Notes: generated by a model from the letters alone, not told the origin. DNA of 64,000 bases from Anagrus nilaparvatae (GCA_022575985.1 JAKSXM010000014.1:24614001-24678000); one strand, 5' to 3'; positions 40,701-49,674 are shown, counted from the stretch's first letter. Program-made: numbers and translations.

Positions 40701-41314
40701 AATGTTCGAATTTTTTTGTTAATATAAGGAAGTTACTTTTTACAGTGTATATTAAGTGTGTTATCTACTTATTTTATTTGAAAAAATAGGATTTTTCATT
40801 TACCTGATTAGTTTACTATTTTAAAAAAAGTCGTTTGTTTCACAATAATGGCAATTTAATAGATTGAAAAATAATATTTAAAGTAAATGCAGTAGTTCAA
40901 AAAATTGAGAAAATAATTATTAACCTTTCAGTTACTGGGATCGTTACTCTACTAAAAATTAGAATAAGAAAAAAATATTTTAAAAATTTTTTGCTAAATT
41001 ACAGCCAAAAACTTTTAATAACGCAGATTTGTGCAGTTAGAAGCAAAAATCATAAATGGAAAATCCCTCGAAATATTCTATGCATTTGCAGCTTGTAAAT
41101 TTAAAATGGAATATTCCATATGTATTATAATAATTATAATATGTCATTAAAAGATATGTTTATATTTATATAAATATCATTAAAGTTTATTCACCTTTAC
41201 CACATGTCTTTTTCCTCATTTCACAGGAAGATGCATATATTATATCATCACTGCCACATACTGGTTCAATACTGTTCGGACAAATGCGAGGACACGTAGA
41301 ACCAATAACATATT
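31501..41314 (-). CDS. Nine-domain Kazal-type serine protease inhibitor (5' end not located)
   Basis: Spliced CDS on the minus strand: 41314-41195, 37814-37505, 37081-36938, 36854-36684, 36517-36359, 34285-34163, 32861-32685, 31732-31501. This is 1,436 nt, at least 477 residues plus stop. All seven introns are GT-AG; the first is phase 1 and the rest phase 2, and every junction preserves frame. The product has nine tandem Kazal domains, each with six Cys and a PVCGSD-like box followed by a conserved Tyr. Kazal domains inhibit serine proteases and are usually secreted. Spacing here (six residues between Cys4 and Cys5, three between Cys1 and Cys2) is the non-classical pattern. Residues two after Cys2, the usual P1 position, read N, G, F, K, N, N, E, E, P, so only a minority look suited to trypsin- or chymotrypsin-like targets. 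Signal peptide and start Met are missing from the secure part. A secreted inhibitor or extracellular-matrix Kazal protein is inferred. Confidence 0.88.
31870..32420 (+). repeat. Dispersed GC-richer repeat, intronic copy
   Basis: It carries ATTCTAAGTCTCTAAATCC, ATTCTAAGTCC, runs of CCCCCC with GACACATTTGAC and GGGCACTTTTGACCCC boxes, then TTTTCAGGGTACCCTCTCCC and TATAAACATTTTCCATGTTA. The same order occurs at 49675 and 57258, and reversed at 43090 and 55985. Further TTTGACC-type boxes (32210-32300) suggest an internally repeated extension. A 60-codon frame over it is not a gene. Confidence 0.65.
32685..32861 (-). CDS. Kazal gene exon (end of domain 7, most of domain 8)
   Basis: The acceptor TTTTTAATAG and donor GG/GTATGT bound a 177-nt phase 2-2 exon. 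It gives Cys4 to Cys6 of domain 7 ([15 protein letters not shown]) and Cys1 to Cys5 of domain 8 ([17 protein letters not shown]). The intron before it splits domain 7 just after the conserved Tyr (VYR), unlike the other junctions, which fall after Cys5. That suggests an intron gained or shifted within this domain. Confidence 0.92.
33019..34011 (+). repeat. 980-bp dispersed segment, copy 2 (in Kazal intron)
   Basis: Copy of 26167-27146 with an extra TTTTTTTCATGTG-like 13 bp near 33188. It lies between the exons ending at 32861 and starting at 34163, so it is intronic and does not disturb any splice site seen. Copy 1 sits at the satellite edge about 6.9 kb away. Confidence 0.88.
34163..34285 (-). 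CDS. Kazal gene exon (end of domain 6, start of domain 7)
   Basis: The acceptor TTTATACATAG and donor CG/GTATGT bound a 123-nt phase 2-2 exon. It carries Cys6 of domain 6 (HVGEC) and Cys1 to Cys3 of domain 7 ([16 protein letters not shown]). The last codon, Arg, is split and completed by the G that begins the next exon. Domain 7 has Glu at the expected P1 position, a choice seen in Kazal inhibitors of acidic-specificity proteases or in inactive domains. Confidence 0.92.
34436..35555. mobile_element. Possible decayed DNA element with imperfect terminal inverted repeats (intronic)
   Basis: The left end reads TATATGGGTAGACCCGACTA followed by ATTTT. The complement of the right end reads ATACATGGGTTGATCCAGCT followed by AATTTT. 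That is about 70% match over about 32 bp in opposite orientation, 1.1 kb apart. No transposase frame is visible. A similar TATATGGGTGGATCGAG end lies at 55745. Entirely within the intron between exons 36359-36517 and 34163-34285. Confidence 0.4.
35556..36358. other. Intronic AT-rich stretch
   Basis: The 5' part of the intron preceding exon 34163-34285. A/T homopolymers and a short TA run near 35740-35760; no gene or repeat family recognised. Confidence 0.5.
36359..36517 (-). CDS. Kazal gene exon (end of domain 5, most of domain 6)
   Basis: The acceptor CTTTTTCAG and donor TT/GTAAGT bound a 159-nt phase 2-2 exon. It encodes a Lys-rich start, Cys6 of domain 5 (FDKC), then domain 6 through Cys5 ([17 protein letters not shown]). 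Domain 6 has six rather than three residues between Cys1 and Cys2. A plus-strand frame of 63 codons over the same bases is a shadow of this exon. Confidence 0.92.
36684..36854 (-). CDS. Kazal gene exon (end of domain 4, most of domain 5)
   Basis: The acceptor TTTTATTAG and donor GG/GTAAAG bound a 171-nt phase 2-2 exon. It encodes Cys6 of domain 4 (PMSYC), a longer Ser/Asn/Gln-rich linker of about 12 residues, and domain 5 through Cys5 ([17 protein letters not shown]). The linker is the longest between domains in the protein. Confidence 0.92.
36938..37081 (-). CDS. Kazal gene exon (end of domain 3, most of domain 4)
   Basis: The acceptor TATTTTAG and donor GG/GTATAT bound a 144-nt phase 2-2 exon. 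It provides Cys6 of domain 3 (NRKHC) and Cys1 to Cys5 of domain 4 ([17 protein letters not shown]). In domain 4 the usual CGSD box reads CASN. Lys stands two residues after Cys2, the only domain here with a basic P1 and so the best candidate for trypsin-like targets. Confidence 0.92.
37505..37814 (-). CDS. Kazal gene exon (end of domain 1, domain 2, most of domain 3)
   Basis: The acceptor TTAAATAG and donor GG/GTAAGT bound a 310-nt exon, entering in phase 1 and leaving in phase 2. It encodes Cys6 of domain 1 (NITSC), all of domain 2 ([20 protein letters not shown]) and domain 3 through Cys5 ([14 protein letters not shown]). It is the only exon containing a complete domain plus parts of two others, consistent with loss of an ancestral intron. 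Domain 3 has Phe at the expected P1 position (CEF), suitable for a chymotrypsin-like target. Confidence 0.9.
37815..38924. other. Intronic stretch in the 3.4-kb first recognised intron
   Basis: No exon signature. A short G-run (AAGGAGGGGGGGGGTCAGAG near 38020) and a GTCCCCCCTC patch near 38190 resemble parts of the dispersed GC-richer repeat but lack its other boxes. The remainder is low-complexity A/T. Confidence 0.45.
38925..39010 (+). repeat. Hairpin with CGAAACGTTGGG tail (retroelement 3'-end-like)
   Basis: CCCTTGAAAAG is followed by a 6-bp hairpin GAGTCT-TATAA-AGACTC (38935-38951), then GAAACGTTGGG and AATAAAC. A hairpin followed directly by CGAAACGTTG is a recurring signature in animal genomes, often at Penelope-like or other retroelement ends, where it can be a degenerate type I hammerhead. 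Here the CUGANGA core is not intact (UUGAAAAG), so no active ribozyme is called and the element assignment is an inference. Confidence 0.45.
39011..40340. other. Intronic AT-rich stretch
   Basis: No supported gene. A 64-codon plus-strand frame at 39711-39905 contains a somewhat less AT-rich patch with TTTGGGTTTGGTTTCGG but no recognisable domain; it may be a transposon remnant. Confidence 0.4.
40341..40747. mobile_element. TA-flanked palindromic MITE, copy A (intronic)
   Basis: A 407-bp element with inverted termini CACTATAAAAAGTAACTTTC and its complement ending TTACTTTTTACAGTG, flanked by TA (40339-40340 and 40748-40749). The interior is almost wholly palindromic, built from AAATTTAC, TTTTCGAAAA and AATTTAGTA words, and non-coding. 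TA duplication suggests mobilisation by a Tc1/mariner-type transposase. It lies in the intron between exons 41195-41314 and 37505-37814. Confidence 0.85.
41195..41314 (-). CDS. Kazal gene, most 5' exon recognised (domain 1)
   Basis: The acceptor TAATTACAG and donor AAAG/GTGAAT bound a 120-nt phase 1-1 exon. It encodes [21 protein letters not shown] and KKTC: Cys1 to Cys5 of domain 1. The frame joins the next exon through a Gly codon (G/GT). Two leading bases require an upstream exon ending in phase 1, so the protein starts further 5'. No further Kazal boxes were found between 41.3 and 64 kb. Confidence 0.85.
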
Positions 41315-42170
41315 CTGTAATTATAAAAAATAAATGCAATTGTTAATAAAATAAAAAATTTATTTTTGATTATTATTGTTATTTAATCTAAATTTTCAAT
41401 AAACTAATCCTATAAATTTATTAAACCTATATTATAATATCATTGCTGTCGAATCTTTAATCGTTTCCGGTCATTTATAAAATCCGAATCTTTTCTCTAT
41501 TAATCTATCGCAATATTATATACTCTGTATTCTTATAGCCGGTTTCGGTCCAGTGATCTTCAGGTCAACAGCATTTTGAATTTACTGGGCTTCGATGCTT
41601 CTCTTTTATTGCATGTACTCATATATACATATATTTATATATATGGCATCATCGAGATAATTTTGCTAAATATTTTTTTATTTATTTCTTTCAAAGAGGG
41701 TAGTTTTGTTGGAATTTTCAAAATAAGTATTTTTTTCTCTGTAATATTTAAGTTTGAAATCGAAAAAATCCGATTAATGGAGCTTATAAAACATTGTAAA
41801 ATTATCTTAAATGATATTTTTGACAAACCTTAGATATTTCAGACTAAAATTTTTAAAAAAATTTTTGTATTTGCGATTATATTTGCATATTATGATAATA
41901 TTTGTATTTGCAAAATTAATGAATATACTAAATGTAGATAAAACAAAATCACTTGCTAAAAAGGCATATGGTAACATGTATTCTAAAATATTTAAAATCA
42001 AGGATTCCCAAAAATTAAAATAATTCTTCAAAATTAAGTTTGCATTTCTTAAGATCAAATAAATTGACTAGATCAGCCCATATACACGCATTAATATTTA
42101 TAGAAAGAAAGATTTATATTGGATTACACATATAAATTTAATATATAAATAACAAATAATGAATTCGCAC
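41315..42170. other. 5' flank or intron upstream of the recognised Kazal exons
   Basis: No ATG-plus-signal-peptide exon with a matching donor was found. Overlapping frames of 63-85 codons on both strands (41576-42058) are K/I/F-rich by-products of AT-rich sequence. Confidence 0.4.
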
Positions 42171-42252
42171 TTGCTTGGTTTACCAGAACAACAGTTATGA
42201 CCAAAGGAATTAATCGGCAATATATATTATTTACGCCAATATAAAATGAGAA
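42171..42252 (-). CDS. Candidate signal-peptide exon of the Kazal gene (weak)
   Basis: In the minus-strand frame a hydrophobic stretch, RLIPLVITVVLVNQASA, looks like a secretory signal core with an Ala-x-Ala end. It is followed by a possible phase-1 donor (A/GTGCGA) that would fit the phase-1 acceptor at 41314. A GCAG acceptor could open it at 42252. No ATG lies in frame close by, the donor is non-consensus, and short hydrophobic frames are common in AT-rich DNA. The true first exon could be elsewhere, including outside the window. Confidence 0.15.
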
Positions 42253-42471
42253 CTGCTTCTGCCACGTGATAATATTAGCGTAAAATTTTAATAAAATTTT
42301 TATATATAGTAGAACGCGGGTGTATTTAAGGATATAGAAAAAAATGAAATAAAAATAAAATAAAAGAAAATTTGCAAGTATGGCACTTTGCGGGCGTGAA
42401 TCCTTGCGGGTGGGAAGTCGCGCCTCAGGCCTGAGATTATTTTTACTTGATAAAGTGCACACGAGGCTTAT

Positions 42472-42490
42472 TATATATATATATATATAT
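42472..42490. repeat. (TA)n microsatellite
   Basis: About nine TA units followed by a T-run of about twelve, next to a GC-richer patch (42380-42440) that includes the 12-bp palindrome CTCAGGCCTGAG. Confidence 0.85.
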
Positions 42491-42499
42491 TTTTTTTTT

Positions 42500-43089
42500 T
42501 ACTTCCTCGTGTCTCATTCCTTAATACTTTTTTTTTTTGTATCATATATGTATTATGCGATTTTTTGTGATCTAGATTACAGAAGTTCAGAAGAGAAGTT
42601 TGTAATTTACATTTAATATTATATATTTCCTACTTATGGAGTTATTATGTAAGCGCTATATTTCATTTATCATTAATATGATATATTTTCTAATAAAATA
42701 TCAAGATATTTATAAAATAATAAAAATTAACAGCAAGAATGTTGCAGTTTTATTTTTACTTGTATATGCTTCATTCTAAATGAAATTAACGAATAATTCT
42801 AAAATGGGTTCTTTTATTGTCCTAATTTTTAAGGGAACTTTTGAGTATTTATTTCCCTTCTGATTTACCTGCAGGTTTTTCCTGAAAATGTAGCTACTGG
42901 TACTGTATCTTTAACATGCTCGCCTTTTTTCTGAGTGGTCTAAAAATGCGAGAGTTCCAAATACACACTGACTATGATATAAAATTTTATCTTTATAATG
43001 ATCCACTTTAAATTAACTAATTACATTGTTATAACTGCTGTAGTAGGTACTAGCCTATTTTGTAAATAAATCAAGAATTTCCGATATTT
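42500..43089. other. Unassigned AT-rich stretch
   Basis: No gene, repeat family or regulatory element recognised. Confidence 0.4.
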
Positions 43090-43345
43090 AAACATGGAAC
43101 CTGTTCATTGGATGGGGTATTTGAAAAAGTTTGGCTCGGCGGGAGGGGGGAACAATTGACGTTTTTAGGGGGGGGGTGAAATGGACTTAGAATATTTTCG
43201 ATTTAGGGACTTAGAATAATTTGCAGGACCTGATCAGGACCTGATCAGGCCCTGATAACAACAACTACTTAGAATACTTTAAGTTTATGTACTTAGGATA
43301 GTATATATTTCAGGATTCATTGTAATTTCGGTTTTTGGATTTATT
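43090..43345 (-). repeat. Dispersed GC-richer repeat, reversed copy
   Basis: Reverse-orientation member: CATGGAACCTGTTCATTGGA at its left, G-runs (GGGAGGGGGGAAC, TTAGGGGGGGGG), then GGACTTAGAATATTTTCGAT and GGGACTTAGAATAATTTG. AGGACCTGATCAGGACCTGA at about 43227 is a short local direct repeat. Confidence 0.65.
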
Positions 43346-43368
43346 ACTATCATGAGTAAACATGTTCC

Positions 43369-43755
43369 ATGCTCGTTGGTTGTGTAGTTACACAAACCAG
43401 TTATAAATTTTTTATTGCTTTTACTGGGCATTTTAGTTTGATAGAGTTTCAAATTGTTAACATGGAAAATGTTTATAGGAAGAATTTACAGATAAAACTC
43501 AAAATAAGGAATAGGGTAAATAGTGTATGTTTGGGCGAAAAAGCTCAAAATGAGCTTAAAGAATTTTTAGGTATCAGTACTTTAGGAGTTTGTACATTTC
43601 AAAAAATTGTACTCAAAAAGTCTAATACTATAAATAATAGAATTTTTAGAAGTTGCAAAATATTATTAGCATTATTAATTTTTCTTAAGTGTCTCATGAA
43701 ATGTGAAATGTACTTCAAAAAAACTAGTTTTAAAAAACAAAAAAAAGAAAATTGA
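43369..43755 (+). CDS. Unrecognised 128-codon open frame (doubtful)
   Basis: The longest uninterrupted ATG frame in the window, unusual for such AT-rich DNA. The product is rich in Lys, Ile, Leu and Asn, has scattered Cys, a basic C-terminus (KKTSFKKQKKEN), and no domain I recognise. It starts at the edge of a dispersed repeat, just past TAAACATGTTCCATGC, and lies about 330 bp upstream of a LINE relic. It may be a transposon remnant or chance. No promoter, splice or homology support can be offered. Confidence 0.18.
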   Translation: MLVGCVVTQTSYKFFIAFTGHFSLIEFQIVNMENVYRKNLQIKLKIRNRVNSVCLGEKAQNELKEFLGISTLGVCTFQKIVLKKSNTINNRIFRSCKILLALLIFLKCLMKCEMYFKKTSFKKQKKEN

Positions 43756-44082
43756 AGAAAATTACGTCAAAAAGGAAAGAGAAATAAAATAATTTCAATG
43801 AAAGTTGTTTTTCCAATGATTCTGTGTTTGATAGTGAAATTTTAGAAAGTTAAAAATAGAATCTCTATATGATTGAACGAAAGAAACTAAACATCTGTTA
43901 AAAATATTGTACATATTTATAAAACAAAAGTTAATATCGGTCATATTGAAAAACTATAATAATGCTCATATTTATTTTCCTATACAATTTCCCTAAAATT
44001 AATTTATTTAACATGATTATAATAGTTTGAATTAAAAGAACTTTTTAGATTTTGAATATACCAAAAATTTCATTAAATTTAA

Positions 44083-44935
44083 TTTGAACTAATCACTCTT
44101 GAAAATTGGAGTAAAATTAATAAAATTTCCTTAAATCTACACTGTAAAAAGTAACTTTCTTAGATTTTCAAAAAAAATAGAATTTTTTCGAAAAATTAGT
44201 GAATTTTCAAAAAAATTTGTAAATATTCGATAAAAATCGTAAATCTACTAAACTTAGCATATTATCGAAAAATTCGAGAATTCTCGATTTTTTTTGTGAT
44301 TTTACGAAAAAATTTGTAAATTCACAACTATTTTTTGGAAATTTACAACTGTTTTTTGTAAATTTTCGAAAAAAAATTGGAAATTATCAATTTTTTTCAT
44401 GAATTCACAAAAAAAATCGAGAATTCTTGAATTTTTCGATAATATACTAAATTTAGTAAATATACGATTTTTTTCGAAAATTGACTATTTTTTCAAAAAT
44501 GTTCTGATTTTTTTGTTAATATAAGAAAGTTACTTTTTACAGTGCAGATAAGTTTAAAGTTTTACATATTTCCCGATCCAAATATCCTCTTGATTCTAAT
44601 TATTTTCTTAATAATATAATAATTCAACGAATTCATTCTTTCAAAGATCTAGGGATTATATTCAGTGAGAACTTTAATTTTGAGCAGCGCATAAATTATA
44701 TTGCTTCAAATGCTATTAGATTTTTAGGGTGGTTAAAAAGAAAAACTAGTAAACTTCATGATACACGTGTTTTGAAAATTTTGTTCTCATTCTAATGCCA
44801 ATTAAAATTTCTTTTCTGCTGTAACTAAATTTATCAGAACTTGGAATACTCTCCCCACAAATATCCAAACACTTGAATCTTTCTATCCCTTTAAATCACA
44901 CTAGAAAATTGATGTTCAGGCAACTTGTCCATTAG
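44083..44935 (+). pseudogene. Non-LTR retrotransposon reverse transcriptase relic, interrupted by a MITE
   Basis: Before the MITE the frame reads LITLENWSKINKISLNL (44089-44139). After it, the same frame continues DKFKVLHIS, then KDLGIIF, INYIASNA and LGWLKRK until a stop at 44792. A further piece in another frame reads RTWNTLP and SFYPFKSH (44836-44900). These correspond in order to the C-terminal part of jockey/CR1-type reverse transcriptases (W..N.L.LN..K...., DLG..F, and the RxWNxLP tail). A frameshift, a probable internal deletion after about 44790 and the stop make it non-functional. The 5' part, including the catalytic motifs, is not visible. Confidence 0.75.
44140..44544. mobile_element. 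TA-flanked palindromic MITE, copy B, inside the LINE relic
   Basis: A 405-bp element starting CACTGTAAAAAGTAACTTTC and ending GTTACTTTTTACAGTG, with the same palindromic interior as the copy at 40341. It splits the reverse-transcriptase frame exactly between AAT-CTA and GAT-AAG: left TA (44138-44139), right CA (44545-44546, a mutated TA). Removing the element plus one TA restores the continuous frame, which confirms TA as the target and dates it after the LINE. Confidence 0.9.
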
Positions 44936-47308
44936 GAAGATACCGGAATCGACAAGGGGAGTAATAAGCTTTCCTAGAGTATTTTTTAGTTGATTTAAAT
45001 AACTGCTTGAAATTTCAAGCAGACCAGCCTATCCGTGTAAGCAAAATTTTTTACTTTATGCATTCTTAATTGAGAGTAAATGGGTCTAATAATTTTTGTA
45101 AGGGGAAAAAAAATGATGATTTTATTTACAATTACACCTAATTATAAAAAATATTTTATTACTTTACACAGTTTATTGCAAAATATAATAAGCCAAGAAA
45201 TAATTAGTGCATCCTGTGTAGCACACATATCTAAACTATCCATATAAACTTAAATAAAAATTATTTAATTTAAAAACAATAAATATTTAATTATTTGAAG
45301 TGTTTTAATTTTATTTATTACAAATACTAGGTTGCATACAAAACAGTGAAAACATAAAAATCATTCAAACAAAAAATAACTGTAAAAATAATTAACAACT
45401 AAAGAATAAGTGCTCTACAAAAAATCAACAATATATTATTATAAAGTTTCTTTAAAACACAGCGTAAATAAAAATTTTCAATTAAAATTCGTCTAATATT
45501 AGCCAATTTTTGTGCATTTATGCTAAAACTTAGTAATTTTTTATTAATTTGAAGATGACAGTTAAATTACTTGAAGTTATATATATGGGCGTTTCTTTTT
45601 GAACTCTGATACCAATTAATGAATTACAAAATAACGTGGGAGTATAAAATCAAAGATTTAAATTATTGAAATTACATCATATGCAAATTTTCTGTTACTT
45701 TAAGTAGCTACTCTGCATTGTAAATTGAAAACAATAAGATCGTCAAATAAACAAATACCGTTAGAGATACTTTTTTTTAAAAGTTTTGTAATAAATTTAA
45801 TTTATAGAGTTGCTATAATACCCTGTAATTGGTATGGGTAAACTATAAAATTTAAATAAAAATAAAATTAGCGTTAAAAATTAGAGCCTTGAAGCGTTAC
45901 CAAGAAAATTCAATATATACTTAAAGTTTATGAATATTTAAATTACTATTTTATTTTATATACGGTAGTGAGAATTTATATTGGTTTAAATAATATTTTA
46001 CTGATATTATTCAAAAAATCAAAATACTGTACTATATTGAGGCATTTTTCCATTGATTTCTTTGGGTGAAAGAAGAGATTTATTTAAAATGAATTTGAAT
46101 CAACGTGACTTAATCCTCAACCTAAACAAAACTCCTTATTTACAATATACGATGAGCTTTAATTTCATTAAACTCATTAGAAATTCATGAAACTCTATTG
46201 CAATTTATTGTTAAGGATTATTTTGTTTGGTATCTATTGTGATTTCATAAAGTTTGTTTGATTAATAATTAATAATTACAACTCAACCATATTTTGGACA
46301 AAGTAAAGAGTATAAAAAAGCCATAGTTGATTAATAAAAAAGAGCATTTCATTATTATTGACGGTCATGTTTTTATGTATTACTCACTCATTCGATGCTA
46401 AATATTGTATTTAAAGTCTGTAAAAATAAATATAAACTAGCTTGGTAATTATTTAAAAATTTTTTTTTTCTAATTTTTGATTACCGTCAAAATCATTTGG
46501 TATTTCCAAAAAAAATAAGATTCCTGAAATTATATAGCTTATTTAATCACTCCTGGGTATCATCACCAAATCATGAGCTAAGAGCTTGAAGCAAATTTTC
46601 GGTTTCATAAAAAACAATGTTATTTTCATGTTTTTGTAGTGATTAGATGTGCTATAATTTCGGAAATCATATTTTTTTGGTAAATACCAGCTAATTTTAC
46701 CCAGCAATAAAAAATCCAAGCAACTTTTTAAAACAACTGCCAGACTAATATACACGCACATATTTGCTTATACAAAAGGGACAAGAAGTGCTACTCGTCA
46801 TTACTCCCACGTCCTCTATTAATTGAATCAGTTATAATTAAATGAAGAATGTCTATTACGGAGACGAGTCGACGCACCAATAATTTAAATTAAATAATAC
46901 TATTCATTAATTTTTTTTTCTTTTTGAAGCATATATTAAAAATTACTAAGTGTGATAAATAGTTTTAAAATAAATTGCAATTATAAACAATAGTAATAAA
47001 AAAATAAAATTTTGTATACAATGGAGATCTTTTAATTCAACTCACAAGAGGAGACCACTTCTTTCGGGAAACCAAACTATAGTTATGGATGATTTTAGTT
47101 TGTTGAAAAAACACCCCCGATACCGTCAGTTTATTCCAATGGGCCTTCTGGGTTTAGAAACACAGGGCTCAATGTTGTTAAATAAGGTTTCTTGTTAATT
47201 TCCAATATGACGCTGCAACCTCGCAAGTTAACCAAAGCATTGATGGTTTATTTTATTTTTGTGGTGCAAGTTTCACCTACTAATTATCTCTCCGTTACTG
47301 CCAATTAA
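44936..47308. other. Unassigned AT-rich stretch
   Basis: No gene seen. It contains GACCAGCCTATCCGTGTAAG (45024), resembling the GATCAGCCCATATACACGC motif at 42070. Two GC-richer patches (46780-46880, with GGAGACGAGTCGACGCACC; and 47030-47220) were examined for exons without a recognisable product. Confidence 0.4.
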
Positions 47309-47648
47309 CCAAATTGCTATTTTTAGTCCAAAATGATCAATTTTTAAATTGCTGCCGAAATTTTTAATGAAAATGAGTTTTATAGGTCTCAAAAATTAAA
47401 ATTTTTAATAAATAGTTTATAAAAAATCACTTATCCAAGATAGTGATAAAAATTGATCTTTTTTTAAAAATCCTGAAATTAGGAATTATCATATCTGCAA
47501 AAAACAAGTGTTGAAAAAAAAAGCGAGAAAAGATTTTTTAAGAATTTGAAGTTTCTGGACAATTTTTGAGACCTGTAAAACCCATTTTCGTCAAAAATTA
47601 CAATTTTGGCAGCAATTTAAAAATTGTTCATTTTGACACTAAAATTGG
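47309..47648. mobile_element. 340-bp fold-back element with about 88-bp inverted arms
   Basis: The left arm 47309-47397 (CCAAATTGC, then CAATTTTTAAATTGCTGCC and AGGTCTCAAAAATT) is matched by the complement of 47561-47648 (AATTTTTGAGACCTG, GGCAGCAATTTAAAAATTG, AAAATTGG), at roughly 80-85% identity. The centre is about 160 bp and non-coding. No clear target duplication. A snapback MITE is the likeliest reading. Confidence 0.7.
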
Positions 47649-49674
47649 TACCCCAAGTAAAATTTCTTGAGGAATCGGAATTTTCGGTTAGATTCTTATT
47701 TGGTCACGTGACTTTGTGAAAAATTTAAAAATAATTTTATCATTTCAATAATTTTTAGATCTAACTGCTTCAGAATGAAAAAACCCACTTAAATCTTAAG
47801 CCAATTTTTATTGCAGCTCCGGAAAAAAAATTTTTTCGGAAATAATGTTGATGCTAAGATACGCGGTTGACATGAAAAATAAGAAAAAAAAAACATCCCT
47901 GAAAGCTCAAAATTGTCAAAAAATGAAAAAATTCAAATAGCTGTAAAAAAAAGACAATCGGATCTAAAAGACTAAAAAGTTGAGAAAATTATTTTTTTTA
48001 TGTATCTTTTCGACCAAAAATATTTTACCAATTTTATTCCCAAATCACCTAAAAAATCAACCCAATTGCGGGAAAAATCTGTTTTTGGTTATTTCAAGAA
48101 TTACAATGCAAATTGCAAAATATAAGAGAATAAAATTAAAAACTAATTGATAATTGATGATTAATTACGAAAAATTTGTGACTTCGATTGATATGGACAT
48201 TTTTGGTACTTTTGGAAATAAGTAATAGCAAGATAAATAATAATTTTGGACATAATTGCTAAATGAAAAATAAAGTATATAAGACCGGATGATTGTCTTT
48301 CAACTTAATATTTATGTACATTTAAAACACATATAAATATTATAAATACTGAAGTATTGCAATAATAAAAGATTCTAACTGTTCATTTAAATTTATCAAA
48401 GTTCTTAAAAATAAATATCTGATACAAAAAATCATAAATTAAAATAATCCTATAAATTTTTTATAAAGGCAAATTTTATTGAAATAAAATCAGATTCTAA
48501 GAAATAGAATTAATATATTAATCATAAATATATTATTTATTTAATTTATGTACATAAATAATAATTATGAAAAAAAAAATATGAAGAAGTTTAATGATGA
48601 TATCCATAAGATTTATAGTTGGTATAATCGATTTTGATATAATGTTTATTAAATTATATCATAGAATTGTATAGAAAATAAATTTATATAAAGTGCTAGT
48701 TTTTCATATTTTAGTGTCAATGACTTTATCAAAACACTATTTACCGATCATAACATATAAATCATTTTATTCAAGTTTAATAATACTCTTTTTTTTGTAC
48801 CCTCCAGTCATAATTTATAGAATTATATTAATAAATTGTAAAAAATTTAATTATTTTTATAAATACAAAATATTTAATGAAGATTAATTAATATTTTTAA
48901 AAACATTCAATTACAGATTCCCCAGCCCCCTTGAGAAATATTTTTGGATACGTGCCTGCGTAACTTTTTTTAATATTCTATCAAAAATTTTGAATCTCTT
49001 CAGAATTTAACTCGTTTAAATAATTAGATTTAGGTTTCTCGTATTTATGAAGTTAGATGGGTCTGAAAAAATTTATAGGTCCACCGAGTTGGCCAATTTA
49101 AAAAAAAAAGGAAAGTTTGACGTCTCAAAGTAGCCTAGATTTTTAGATTAAGCAAAGACATGCCCCTTATCAAAATTCAGATACCAAAAAATGTCAAATT
49201 TAAACTGAGTATGTTTTTGCCTTTTTTAAAAATCTAGGCTATTTGGGGGTGAAATACTTTGAATTTTTTTTTTTTTGAATTGAGCTCCAATGATTTATTG
49301 TTTTTTCTATTATATTATCCTTTTAGTTTTGTATATACACATATTTGAAAAAATAATTTATTTAAACATTTAATTTATCCATATTTAAAAAAAAGGAATT
49401 ATTTCTCTTTAAAATTTTTTTTTAACATGATGTATCAAATTTTAAAATCGTTCATCTGATTATTTTTCAAAATTAATAATTTTTAGAACACAAAAAAAAA
49501 CTTATAACCGGTTTGTGTAAACACAATCTAAATATATGGAAATTTTTTTACTACAGCTAAGTACTGGGTATAATGTACAGTTTTCTATTTTTATAAATTA
49601 TAATTATCACCTTTACTAGATGTTAAGGCTAAACATAAATTATTCTGATTCGCTAAACCAGTAATATTTCTAGT
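47649..49674. other. Unassigned AT-rich stretch
   Basis: No gene or named repeat recognised; a 64-codon frame at 48693 is hydrophobic and lysine-rich without a family signature. Near 49080-49260 a weak inverted similarity (AAAGTAGCCTAGATTTTTAGA and AAAAATCTAGGCTATTTGG) suggests another decayed fold-back. Confidence 0.4.

Noticed and set aside
41576..42058. Overlapping frames of 63-85 codons on both strands upstream of the Kazal exons, considered as the missing first exon
   Set aside because: None has an ATG followed by a plausible signal sequence and a phase-1 donor.
42380..42440. GC-richer patch with CTCAGGCCTGAG palindrome, considered as a tRNA or SINE head
   Set aside because: No tRNA cloverleaf, A/B box pair or poly(A) tail can be traced; left unassigned.
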